A DNA stretch of 64,000 nt. It comes from CAVSPO01 sp963730005 (GTDB lineage Bacteria; Actinomycetota; Actinomycetes; Propionibacteriales; Propionibacteriaceae). The stretch spans positions 62,001-126,000 of the forward strand of contig CAVSPO010000028.1 in assembly GCA_963730005.1 (NCBI GenBank), given 5' to 3'. A program made the position numbers and the translations under genes. Of this stretch, positions 38,959 to 47,336 are shown piece by piece; positions within the stretch are counted from its first letter, which is position 1; every line of letters begins with the position of its first letter. Below the pieces are notes generated by a model. That model saw nothing but the letters and a program-made list of their open reading frames with translations. It had not been told where the DNA came from and did not search any database.

Positions 38959-39886
38959 CAGCCCCCGGCACCCCGCCCACCGCGGTCGCCACCACCGGCA
39001 GGCCGGCAGCGAAGGCCTCCATCACCGCCACCGGCAGACCCTCGTGGGCCGACCCCAGCACGAACAGGTCACTGGCCGCCATCAGGTCGTGGATGTCGCG
39101 GCGAAAGCCGAGCAGCTGGAACCGGTCCCCCAGCCCGAGCTCGTCGCGCAGCGACCTGATCTCGGCCTCCAGCGGGCCCTGACCGACGGCGATGAACCGC
39201 AGCCTGGGCTCCAGGGCAAGCGCGGCCTGGGCGGCGCGCAGCAGGTTGGGATAGTCCTTGTTCTTGCGCAGATTCGCCACCGTGATGGCCAGGATCTGGT
39301 CGTCGGCGACGCCCAGAGCGGCCCGCACCCGCTCACGCGTGCCCGGCTGCGGGGGCCACGGCCTGGGTGTCGATGCCGTGGATCAGCACCTGGTAGGAGC
39401 CACGCAAACGGGGCCAGACGGTGTCCTTGACCGGCTGCGACACCGCCCAGTGGCGGGCGTCGATCGGTGCGGTGAGGCGCGTTCAACAGCCGGGTGGGCG
39501 TGCGGTGGCTCGTCCACTCGTTGTGCTCGGTGACCACCACGACGGGGCGCCGCGCAGCCGGCAGGGTGAGGGACAGCAGGCGTGCCACGGACGCCAGCAC
39601 CGGCGAATGTGGATGGACGATGTCCACCTCAGCGAGCATTCGGCGCAGCTCGCCGACCCAACCGAACCGCCAGCGCGACCTGGCGCCCAGCCGTTCGGGC
39701 AGCCAGGCCCAGCGCCTCGAACTCGGGCACCAGATGGGTCTTGTCCGGCCGCTGGTAGGCCAGCCGGTAGGCGAAGCGGTCACGGTCGGCGACGCGCGCC
39801 GACAGCAGCAGCAACTGCTCCGCACCACCGGGGCCGAGCCCCTTCACCAGCCACAACACCCTGATAGGATCCTCCGTCGTGTGCAC
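38741..39886 (-). pseudogene. Glycosyltransferase family 4 (GT-B), three frame breaks
   Basis: GT4 enzyme, about 380 aa when joined. From GTG 39886: IRVLWLVKGLGPGGAEQLLL, the family's N-terminal GGAE loop. After a break near 39715 comes VDIVHPHSPVLASVARLL and VVVVTEHNEWTSHRTPTRLL. After an extra base near 39478 comes IDARHWAVSQPVKDTVWPRL and then YQVLIHGIDTQA. After another near 39340 the C-terminal domain follows: ITVANLRKNKDYPNLLRAAQ, FQLLGFRRDIHDLMAASDLF and the donor-binding EX7E in GSAHEGLPVAVMEAFAAGLP. All three breaks fit one inserted base each. It is on the opposite strand to most of the locus. Confidence 0.83.
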
Positions 39887-39969
39887 TTGCGTCTCCTGGT
39901 TGGTGATCCGTGTCAGGGGTGGGGCCTAAGCTGACTGAGACTTCAATCTAGGCGATTCGGGGTGTGGTC

Positions 39970-40977
39970 ATGGCAACTGCACGATCTGAGGATCTGGTCA
40001 TCAGGGCAGCCGAGCCGGGCGACGACGCCCAGGTGGTGGCGCTGCTGCGCGCCTCGCTGGACAAGGCGGACGACCCGCACTACGAGGCCTTCCTTGACTG
40101 GAAGCACCGCCAGAACGTGTTCGGCCGGTCCCCGGCCTGGGTTGCCCTGCACGACGATCAGGTGGTCGGTTACCGCACCTTCCTGCGCTGGGGGTTCCTG
40201 GATGCCGAGGGCCGAAAGGTGCGCGCGCTGCGGGCCGTCGACACCGCAACAGCACCGGCCTACCGTGGGCTGGGGATCTTCCGGACGCTCACCCTGCAGG
40301 GGGTGGCCGAGCTGACCCTGAAGGGCGACGCGTTCATCTTCAACACCCCCAACTCCAAGAGCCGCCCCGGCTACCTCAAGATGGGCTGGAGTCACGTCCG
40401 GCGGATGCCGGTGGGGGTGCTGCCGGCGGGCCCGCTGGCACTGAAACGGATGCTGACGGCGCGCACCCCTGCCGCGATCTGGTCGGAGCCGACCGAGGTG
40501 GGGCTGGACGTCGCCGGCGCCCTCGCCAACCGGCACGTCGCAGAAGCACTCTTGCAGCATGCTCCCGACACGGGGTTTCGCACCGACCGGTCGCCCGAAT
40601 ACCTGGTCTGGCGGACGTCCTTCGAGCCGCTGCACTATCGCCTGCTGCTCGCCGACGACGACGATCCGGCCCGGGGCGGCATCATCTTCCGGCTGCGGCG
40701 TCGCGGCGAAGCCGTGGAGGCCGCAGTCATCGAGCAGCTGGTGCCGAACTGGGTCACTGGGGTCGGCCTGCTGCGCCGGCTGCTGCGCCAGACCGGTGCC
40801 GACTACGCGATCGGGCTGCGGACCGGATCATCCTGGGCCGGGCTTCGCCCGGGGCCCTCGGCCGGGCTGATGCCGCTTCCCAGGCAAGGGCCGTTGCTGG
40901 CAGCTCGCCCGCTGGCCGCGTCACCGCCGCCCGCCAAGGCCTGGACGCTCACCCTGGGCGACATCGAACTGTTCTGA
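39970..40977 (+). CDS. GNAT family N-acetyltransferase
   Basis: Protein of 335 aa. The N-terminal GNAT domain has LVIRAAEPGDDAQVVALLRA, a beta-bulge strand ALRAVDTATAPAYRGLGIFR with the acetyl-CoA loop YRGLGIF, and FIFNTPNSKSRPGYLKMGW. That last block (NxxS..gY.K.Gw) is typical of GNAT proteins found in polysaccharide loci. The C-terminal 150 residues probably form a second, degenerate GNAT-like domain (EYLVWRTSFEPLHYRLLLAD). Likely acylates a sugar of the repeat unit; substrate unknown. Stop is 10 bases before the GT2 gene. Confidence 0.8.
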   Translation: MATARSEDLVIRAAEPGDDAQVVALLRASLDKADDPHYEAFLDWKHRQNVFGRSPAWVALHDDQVVGYRTFLRWGFLDAEGRKVRALRAVDTATAPAYRGLGIFRTLTLQGVAELTLKGDAFIFNTPNSKSRPGYLKMGWSHVRRMPVGVLPAGPLALKRMLTARTPAAIWSEPTEVGLDVAGALANRHVAEALLQHAPDTGFRTDRSPEYLVWRTSFEPLHYRLLLADDDDPARGGIIFRLRRRGEAVEAAVIEQLVPNWVTGVGLLRRLLRQTGADYAIGLRTGSSWAGLRPGPSAGLMPLPRQGPLLAARPLAASPPPAKAWTLTLGDIELF

Positions 40978-40987
40978 CGGCGCGACG

Positions 40988-41929
40988 ATGAGCCTGGAGA
41001 AGATTGCGGCCGGGCTGCGGGCCTGGGCGGTCCGGGCGGCCCGCGGCAGCAGCCCGCGTCCATTCCTGCAGGCTGCCCACCGGACGGTGGTCCAGCTCGA
41101 GATCGGGGCGGCCAGTCTGTGGGCGTCCAGGCACCGGGTGCCCGCGGTCGATCCCGGGAACGTCACCCTGGTGATCAAGACCTTCGAACGGCCGCAGACG
41201 CTGCGTCAGATGCTGCGCAGCACCAGGCGGGTGTTCTCGGGGCCGATCATCGTCGCCGACGACAGCCAGGAGCCGTTCACGTGCGCCGACCCGCGGGTGA
41301 GGGTGCTGCGGTTGCCCTTTGATTCCGGCGTGGGCGCTGGCCGCAACGCCCTGATCGACGCGGTCACCACCGAGTACCTGTGGATGGCCGACGACGACAT
41401 GATCCTGCTCCCCGATTTCGACCTTCGCCGGGTCCTGGGCTACCTGAGTCGCAACCCCGAGGTCGATCTGTGCGGCGGGCAGGTGGTCAACCTGCCGCAA
41501 CTGCAGACGGCCAGCTACCTGAACAGCGACCTGTTCGCCTACGAGGGCCAGCCGGTCCGACCGCTGGGCACGATGATCGACGGCCTGCCGGTGGCCTACA
41601 AGGTGCCCAACTGGTACGTGGCCCGCACTGAGCGGCTGAAGGAAGTCCGCTACGACGACCGGCTGAAACGCGTCGATCACAATGACTTCTTCAGTTCGGC
41701 CTACGGCAGGTTGCTGTGTGTGCTCGACTCCCGAATGGCCTGTCTGCACGCTCACTCCTACTTCGACCCGCACTACCTGTCGTTCCGGCAGGACACTGCC
41801 GCGGACCTGGCTTACCTGGGGCGCAAGTGGGCAATCGGGCGCAGGCACCGTGTCACGCGCGGACGTGCGCCTGGACGACGAGCAGCGCTGCGCCTTGCAC
41901 CATGCAGCAGTGCAGGTGGTGGCTCGTGA
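40988..41929 (+). CDS. Glycosyltransferase family 2
   Basis: GT-A fold glycosyltransferase, 313 aa as read. VTLVIKTFERPQTLRQMLRS opens the nucleotide-binding fold; GPIIVADDSQEP and GVGAGRNALIDAVTTEYLWM follow. The metal-binding DDD is in YLWMADDDMILLPDF. The acceptor half has RVDHNDFFSSAYGRL, resembling the catalytic ED.ef region, and HAHSYFDPHYLSFR. The last 30 or so residues (after GRKWAIGRR) are Arg/Pro/Ala-rich and overlap the next gene by 80 bases, so the true C-terminus is probably nearer 41850 and this end may be frame-shifted. Confidence 0.82.
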   Translation: MSLEKIAAGLRAWAVRAARGSSPRPFLQAAHRTVVQLEIGAASLWASRHRVPAVDPGNVTLVIKTFERPQTLRQMLRSTRRVFSGPIIVADDSQEPFTCADPRVRVLRLPFDSGVGAGRNALIDAVTTEYLWMADDDMILLPDFDLRRVLGYLSRNPEVDLCGGQVVNLPQLQTASYLNSDLFAYEGQPVRPLGTMIDGLPVAYKVPNWYVARTERLKEVRYDDRLKRVDHNDFFSSAYGRLLCVLDSRMACLHAHSYFDPHYLSFRQDTAADLAYLGRKWAIGRRHRVTRGRAPGRRAALRLAPCSSAGGGS

Positions 41930-42547
41930 CCTCGGCGTGGGCATCGTGCACGAGGGCCGGCCCGGCGACGCAGTGGTGTCGGTGCTGGCCACTGCGCCCG
42001 GGCGCGAACGCCTGGTTGGCGGCCTGCTGGCACTCGGCTGGCAACACGCCGGCAGCCGGTTGTCGCACGTGCTGTGGGGTGCAGGCCGAGGTCCTTGCGG
42101 CCACCGATTTCGACCAACGGCGCGACGCCGCGGTCGCAGGTGTCCTTCGCGTCGGTGCCGGGGCTGGCCGTCCAACCCAACTCCTGGCCTGCGCCGCCGC
42201 TGCACAGCGCCGACCCGCCCGACACCCAGGCCGACTGGGTTCGCTGGAGCGACAAGGTCGGTTGCGTCGACGCCGGCGACGCCGTGCTGGCGGCAGCCCT
42301 GCCCATCGGGCCCGTCTACACCCTGACCCCGCCGGGCGACCTGATCTGGGAGGCCGTCGGGGTGGATGGTGCCGAGACCGCAACGGTCATCGAGGACACC
42401 GTGGCGGGGTTCGACGAGGTGCCCGACGGCGCCGATCGCCAGATCAGCGACTATCTCGACGTGCTGGTGTCGCGCGGGCTGCTGGAGCGGTTGCAGATCA
42501 GGCGCGCTCCAGCTGGGCCACCAGCCCCCGGTGGGCACCGTAGGTGA
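41850..42547 (+). pseudogene. Degenerate nucleotidyltransferase-like plus PqqD-like domain protein, two frame breaks
   Basis: Starts at GTG 41850. The N-terminal part (CALHHAAVQVVARDLGVGIV then GGLLALGWQHAG) resembles the first domain of the NTP_transf_5 protein at 44669 (FSHACLQVLADDHGVDLLHI and the HGW segment), but lacks its KGPA and Asp-x-Asp. Extra bases near 42075 and 42135 join it to DTQADWVRWSDKVGCVDAGD and then a PqqD-like domain: LTPPGDLIWEAVGVDGAETA and ISDYLDVLVSRGLLERL. The end overlaps the convergent phosphatase-family gene by 50 bases. The domain order mirrors the two separate genes at 44669 and 45598. Function unknown. Confidence 0.6.
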
Positions 42548-43538
42548 CGCTGAAGGCGGTCACCTGGCTGGCCCGCAGCGATGGGCTCATCAGCACGTGG
42601 TCGATAGCGATCAACGGTGGGTAGCGACGACCGGCAGGGAAGGTCGGCAGCCAGCCCGCAACCGCCTGCTCGGCGGCGTCCACCAGCTGGCGCCTGGCCA
42701 TCAGCTGGCGCATCGGCAGGTGCTCGCGGGTGGCGTTGAAGTCACCGATCACCAGCATCGGCCCAGCGGCACCGGAGCTCGCATCGTGCGCCGCGACGGC
42801 CTCGTCGAGGGCGTCGAACCCCTGCAGCCACGGCTCGACACCCCGCGCCGGGGTGGGCAACGACACCGGCACGACCGTCAGCGGCCCCGACGGCAGTGCC
42901 ACGGTGAACACCTGCTGCCTGGTGACCGGCGTGGACGCCGTCACGGGCGCGGTGGCGAACACCACCGACCCGCAGGGGTCACTCCCGGCAGCCCCCGGCT
43001 GGTCCTGCGGCACGGTGGAATGGTGCGGGAGGATTTGCCCCCAGGAGGTGCCCTGCAGTTGGTTCCAGCCTTGCTGGCTGAGGTCTAGCAGCACAACGAC
43101 GTCCGGGCGTTCGCGCTCCACCACGGACGCCAGTCCGTCCAGGGCCGGTTCGTCGCAGCGCAGGTTCATGGTGAGCACGGTCAGCGACCCGTCCGCAGGC
43201 TCAGCAGTGCCTGCCGGGCCAGTAGGGCCTGGCCCAGACGATCTGGACGAGCAGACAGCCGGCAGCGACCAGCGCCAGCACTTTCATGCCGCCCTCGACC
43301 CGCGGACCCGAACAGGATGGCCGCCATCGTCCAGGCCAGGATCCCGTAGGGAATGAAGGACGCGGCCAGCGCCGTGACGCGGTGGCTGACCTGGAGCTCG
43401 GGGAACAGGTAAAGCACCATCAGGCCTGCACCGACAAGGGCACACAGCCAGCCCAGGGTCAGCAGCGAATCGTCTCACCCGGACCCACCACCAGGGCGCG
43501 GGAGCTGCCCGGACAGCTGCTCGCGGGTCGGCTGTCAT
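42498..43538 (-). pseudogene. Membrane-anchored endonuclease/exonuclease/phosphatase family protein (VanJ-like), frame breaks in the membrane part
   Basis: The catalytic domain (42498-43178) is intact: TVLTMNLRCDEPALDGLASV, VLVIGDFNATREH (metal-binding GDFN), and IDHVLMSPSLRA then YGAHRGL (D..H and late His). Upstream, three hydrophobic segments are split over different frames: DSLLTLGWLCALVGAGLMVL, SFIPYGILAWTMAAILFGS and MKVLALVAAGCLLVQIVWAR. Joining them needs changes near 43475, 43310 and 43215. The repaired protein of about 345 aa has three N-terminal TM helices and an extracytoplasmic catalytic domain, as in VanJ/teicoplanin-resistance-associated proteins. Substrate may be a lipid-linked phosphate. 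Confidence 0.78.
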
Positions 43539-43542
43539 CGGA

Positions 43543-44487
43543 CTACTCCCGATGGTCGGGCAGCGTGCGGTACCAGTCGACCGTCGCCTCCAGACCGTCG
43601 CGCAGCTGCACCGCCTCGATGTCGGGGAAGAACCGGCGCAGGCGAGCGTTGTCGGCCTGGGAATCGCGGACGTCGCCCGGGCGCGTTTCGGTGTGCTGGA
43701 CGGCAGGCGCGAACCCGAGGATGTCGCCGAGATCGCCGATCATGGCGTTGAGCGAGGTGCGGCTGCCGAAGGCCAGGTTGACGGGCTCCAGATCGGTCAC
43801 CTTGCGCAGCACCGCGTCGGTGATGACCCGGGCCACCGTGCCCACGAACGTGAAGTCGCGGGTCTGCTCGCCGTCGCCGTGCACGCTCAGCGGCTGGCCG
43901 CGCAGCGCCGCGTCAACGAACGCGGGGATGACGGCGGCGTAGGCGTGGCCGGCACGCTGGAACGGGCCGTAGACGTTGAAGAACCGGAAGGCCAGCACCG
44001 GCAGCCCGTAGGTGTGCCCGAACGAGATGGCGTAGGCCTCGGTGGCCTGCTTGCTGACGGCGTAGGGCGAGATCGGCGCGGTGCGCATGCTCTCGCGCTT
44101 GGGCAGTTCCCGGTTGGCGCCGTACACCGACGACGACGAGGCCACGATCACCTGCAGATCGCCGGCCCGGCGGGCAGCCTGCAGCACCTCCAGGGTGCCG
44201 GTGGCATTGGCGTGGTGGGAGGCCAGCGGATCCCTGACAGACCGCGGCACCGACGGCAGGGCGCCCAGGTGGACGACGGCGTCCGCTCCGGCGAAGGCGG
44301 CGTCCAGTGCGTCCGGATCAAGGATGCTGGCCTCGACGAGCTCGATGGCGGTGCCCTCCAGGTTCTCGCGGAACCCTGTGGACAGGTTGTCGAAAGCCAC
44401 CACCTGAGCGATCTCGGGGTGCGTCAAAAGCTCCCGGCCCAGGTTGCAGCCGATGAAACCAGCTCCGCCGGTGACGACAACCTTCAC
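43543..44487 (-). CDS. NAD-dependent sugar epimerase/dehydratase (UDP-glucose 4-epimerase-like)
   Basis: Extended SDR of 314 aa. NAD-binding VVVTGGAGFIGCNLGRELL, Ser in VIVASSSSVYGANRELP, and catalytic Tyr/Lys in ISPYAVSKQATEAYA. Substrate-side blocks RFFNVYGPFQRAGHAYAAVI and VHGDGEQTRDFTFV are typical of UDP-hexose or UDP-HexNAc 4-epimerases (WbpP/GalE type). GTG 44487 is preceded by AGGAGGAG. It probably provides UDP-GalNAc or a related sugar and so could feed the dehydrogenase at 33303. Confidence 0.88.
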   Translation of the reverse strand: MKVVVTGGAGFIGCNLGRELLTHPEIAQVVAFDNLSTGFRENLEGTAIELVEASILDPDALDAAFAGADAVVHLGALPSVPRSVRDPLASHHANATGTLEVLQAARRAGDLQVIVASSSSVYGANRELPKRESMRTAPISPYAVSKQATEAYAISFGHTYGLPVLAFRFFNVYGPFQRAGHAYAAVIPAFVDAALRGQPLSVHGDGEQTRDFTFVGTVARVITDAVLRKVTDLEPVNLAFGSRTSLNAMIGDLGDILGFAPAVQHTETRPGDVRDSQADNARLRRFFPDIEAVQLRDGLEATVDWYRTLPDHRE

Positions 44488-44656
44488 GTGCTCCTCCTGT
44501 GGTCCGGTTGGCGAACGGCCCGCCACTGGCAACCTATCACCGGCGGTTCCGGGGCCAGCCCATGCGTCGCGTCACCCCCCTGCCCCAGGCATCTCCGCTT
44601 GCCCCCGTGGGCACGGCCACGAGACGACCGGTGGTCTGCGCGAGCATCGCTCGGGT

Positions 44657-44662
44657 TATGCT
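44657..44662 (+). promoter_or_regulatory. -10 element of the nucleotidyltransferase gene (leaderless layout)
   Basis: TATGCT, then CGCGAG, then GTG at 44669. It starts a separate transcription unit for the NTP_transf_5-PqqD-phosphatase trio. Confidence 0.55.
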
Positions 44663-44668
44663 CGCGAG

Positions 44669-45601
44669 GTGAGCAGTGACGTCGTGCCGGCCCGGGTGGG
44701 GGTGCAGTTCTCGCACGCCTGCTTGCAGGTGCTGGCCGACGATCACGGCGTCGACCTGCTGCACATCAAGGGCCCCGCGGTCGACGAAACCCTGCTGGAT
44801 CGCAAGACCGTGCAGGACCCGGACACCCAGGAAAGCGTCGAGGAGACGATCCCGCGAAGCAGCGTGGACGCCGACGTGCTGGTTCGGCCCAGCCACGTCA
44901 CCCGGTTGATCGAGGCGATGTCGCGGCACGGCTGGCGGATGGCCTTCGATTTCGTCGACGGCTCCGCCTTCGAGCACGCCTCCACCTGGGAACATCCCAG
45001 CTTCGAGCACGTGGACGTGCACCGCCAGTTCCCCGGCATCGGCCTGGACCGCGAGGCCGCCTTCGACATCCTGTGGAGGGCCCGGCACGCCACCCTGATC
45101 GCGGGCCTGTCCTGCCCGGTGCCCGACACCACGGCGCAGCGCCTGATCCTGATCCTGCACGCGGTTCGCGGCGGTGAACTGCAGCACTCCGACATCGCCA
45201 ACTCGTGGACGCGGGCCAGTGACGAGCAGCGCCGCGACGTCGAGCGCCTCGCCGCTGACCTGCACGCCCAGGTGGCGCTGGCCGCTGCCACGGGGCACCT
45301 GGACGATTATCGCGACGCTCGGGAGTACGACCTCTGGAAGGTGCTCTCGACGGGGGACAGGTCGCGGACCAGGCTGTGGCTGGCACGGGTGAAGGCCCAG
45401 CCCACCCCTGCTGCGGGGATCAGGATGGGTCTGAAGCTGGTGCTGCCCAACCGCAACCGGATGGCGCAACGTCTGGGGCGCCGGCCGACCACGGGCGAGC
45501 TGGCCAGCGAGTACCTGCAGGCAACCAGGACCGCGGCTGGTGAACTCGGCAAGCTGGTGCGCGCCGGGTGGCGCCGCACGACCCGAAGGGGTCGCCGATG
45601 A
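44669..45601 (+). CDS. Nucleotidyltransferase family protein (NTP_transf_5 type)
   Basis: Protein of 310 aa. The signature LLHIKGPAVDETLL (family lKGpala) is followed after an insert by the Asp-x-Asp of SSVDADVLVRPSHV, then HGWRMAFDF and the strand pair HPSFEHVDVHRQFPGIGLDR. The C-terminal half is helical and Arg-rich, ending TRRGRR. The family (PF14907) occurs in exopolysaccharide, exosortase and peptide-modification loci, often beside PqqD-like proteins; its substrate is not established. Its stop shares ATGA with the next start, so the two products are made together. Confidence 0.83.
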   Translation: MSSDVVPARVGVQFSHACLQVLADDHGVDLLHIKGPAVDETLLDRKTVQDPDTQESVEETIPRSSVDADVLVRPSHVTRLIEAMSRHGWRMAFDFVDGSAFEHASTWEHPSFEHVDVHRQFPGIGLDREAAFDILWRARHATLIAGLSCPVPDTTAQRLILILHAVRGGELQHSDIANSWTRASDEQRRDVERLAADLHAQVALAAATGHLDDYRDAREYDLWKVLSTGDRSRTRLWLARVKAQPTPAAGIRMGLKLVLPNRNRMAQRLGRRPTTGELASEYLQATRTAAGELGKLVRAGWRRTTRRGRR

Positions 45602-45901
45602 GGTACCGCGTCCCGCCCCGGCTGGCCCACGTCACCGCCGACCACTGTGGCCGATGAGCTGCCGATCGTCCACCTGCGGCAACTGCCGGACGGCGAACCC
45701 CTGATCCTGAAAGGCGCCGGCGGGGTCATCTGGACGATCGCCGCGGAGGGCCACGACGACGTGGCCATCGCGGTGGCCGCGGCCTTCGGCTGCCCGGTCG
45801 AGACGATTGCCGAGACTGTCAGCGATTTCCTGACTGATCTCGTCCAGCGTGGTCTTCTTGAACTGGACAGTGCCCAACGCGAACAGGAGTGGGATGGCTG
45901 A
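45598..45901 (+). pseudogene. PqqD family protein, one frame break
   Basis: Small protein, 100 aa when repaired. The ATG at 45598 overlaps the stop of the preceding gene (ATGA) and reads RYRVPPRLAHVTADH. One extra T near 45646 then joins it to VADELPIVHLRQLPDGEPLI, LKGAGGVIWTIAAEG (the PqqD 'L...g..IW' strand) and DFLTDLVQRGLLEL (C-terminal helix pair ending in GLL). PqqD domains bind peptide leaders in ribosomal-peptide pathways; here the partner is more likely the adjacent nucleotidyltransferase or a protein of the polysaccharide locus. A shorter start at GTG 45647 would be intact but lacks the N-terminal strand. Confidence 0.75.
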
Positions 45902-46577
45902 CAGCGCGCTCAACGTGCTCTTCGTGTGCACGGCCAACATCTGCCGCTCCCCCTACGCCGAACACCGGGCCCGGCAGCTGCTGGCTGACGCCCCCATCGC
46001 GGTAGCCAGCGCCGGCGTGCCCGGCTTCCCGGGCCACGACATGGACGATGCCATGGCCGAACAGCTGCGGGTGCGCGGTGGCGACCCCGATGCCCACATC
46101 AGCCGGGCGTTGACGTCCGACCTGGTCGACTGGGCCGACCTGGTGCTCACCTTCGAGTTCGCCCAACGGATGCGCCTGCTCGACCGGTGGCCGAGCGAGC
46201 TGCCCAAGGTGTTCGGCCTCAACCAGTTCTCGGAAAGCCTGCAGACGCTGGGACAGCGCCACGCAGGCACCCGGTTGGTCGCCCAGGTGTTCAGTGCGGG
46301 TCGCCCGGACAGCATGGCCTGGGACATCGACGACCCCTTCCGGCGCGGGGTGGCCGCCGCCAGGGCGTGCGCTGACCAGATCGACGCTGCCCTGGCGCAG
46401 CTGGTCGGGACTTTGACCGGCGGCACGCCACCGGTTGGAGTGGGCCGGGTGCCCGCCCGTGCGGACCAGCGAGCAGAGCCGCGGGGGTTCTCCCAGTTCC
46501 TGGCGAGGAAGCGGCCGGTCAAGGCCAGACGCGCCCTCGACGACCACGGACTGATCCGCCCGGTCACCAACACCTGA
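45894..46577 (+). CDS. Low-molecular-weight protein-tyrosine phosphatase of the polysaccharide locus (Wzb-like)
   Basis: Phosphatase of 227 aa. P-loop VLFVCTANICRSPYAEHRAR has the CX5RS signature; the acid Asp is in DIDDPFRRG. The C-terminal extension of about 75 residues (Arg-rich, QFLARKRPVKARRAL) is not part of the usual fold. ATG 45894 follows AGGAG and overlaps the PqqD gene by 8 bases. In similar loci such enzymes dephosphorylate the Tyr cluster of the BY-kinase, here encoded at 34709; that pairing is inferred from context. Confidence 0.88.
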   Translation: MADSALNVLFVCTANICRSPYAEHRARQLLADAPIAVASAGVPGFPGHDMDDAMAEQLRVRGGDPDAHISRALTSDLVDWADLVLTFEFAQRMRLLDRWPSELPKVFGLNQFSESLQTLGQRHAGTRLVAQVFSAGRPDSMAWDIDDPFRRGVAAARACADQIDAALAQLVGTLTGGTPPVGVGRVPARADQRAEPRGFSQFLARKRPVKARRALDDHGLIRPVTNT

Positions 46578-46597
46578 TACGCCGGCTCCGGGCCGGC

Positions 46598-47290
46598 TCA
46601 GCGAACCGGATGCGGCGGCAGCAGCGAGAACCGCACCTTCCCGACCACTTGCCCGGTCTTGACGAACTGGGCGCAGCCGTCCCCCGAGCTGCCACCACGA
46701 CAGCGAATCAGCGAGTCCGCCGAGTTCGAACGGTGGTCGCCCACCATGAGCAGTTCGCCCTCGGGAACCCGTATCCGGCCGAAACACCGGGCAGAGGACG
46801 GCTGGGTGGCGCAGTCGAGCGTCCCCGCAGTGAAGGCGAGGTCCTCGAAAATATAGGGCTCGTCGAGCGCCAGGTCGTTGAGCATGAGGCGCCCGGCGTT
46901 GTCGCAGCACGAGATGGTGTCGCCGCCGACGGCGATCACCCGCTTGACGGTGTGGTTGTAGTTGGACGGCCGGATGCCCACCAGGTCCCCGACGTTGCGG
47001 GCGGCGTTCACCAGGTTCGACGAGGACGGCGAACGTCTGGCGCTGTCCCAGGTGTCTCCGTGCCGGAACACCACGATGTCGCCGCGCGCCGGGGTGGCCG
47101 AATCGTAGGCCCGCACGTCCACGACCACCCGGTCGCGGGGCTGCAGCGTGTTCTGCATGGAGGACGACGGAATGGCAAACAGTCGGAACAGGAAGGACTG
47201 CACCAGAGCCAGGATGGCGAACCCGATCACCAACGTCCGCAGGACCTGCAGCCAGACGGGCCACTCTCGACGCTGCCGGGACTCTGCCAT
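46598..47290 (-). CDS. lepB: Signal peptidase I
   Basis: Cleaves Sec/Tat signal peptides at the outer face of the membrane; 230 aa. One N-terminal TM (LRTLVIGFAILALVQSFLF), then the Ser box AIPSSSMQNTLQPRDRVVV with the nucleophile, the Lys box YNHTVKRVIAVGGDTISC, and the late box GELLMVGDHRSNSADS. Two Cys pairs (CC...C and C..C) lie in the C-terminal half. Normal length for actinobacteria. Convergent with the phosphatase gene, stop codons 20 bases apart. Confidence 0.95.
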   Translation of the reverse strand: MAESRQRREWPVWLQVLRTLVIGFAILALVQSFLFRLFAIPSSSMQNTLQPRDRVVVDVRAYDSATPARGDIVVFRHGDTWDSARRSPSSSNLVNAARNVGDLVGIRPSNYNHTVKRVIAVGGDTISCCDNAGRLMLNDLALDEPYIFEDLAFTAGTLDCATQPSSARCFGRIRVPEGELLMVGDHRSNSADSLIRCRGGSSGDGCAQFVKTGQVVGKVRFSLLPPHPVR

Positions 47291-47336
47291 GCAGCCATGC
47301 TAACCAGAAGTCGAGCCGCGGCTGCCAGCGCTGCGC

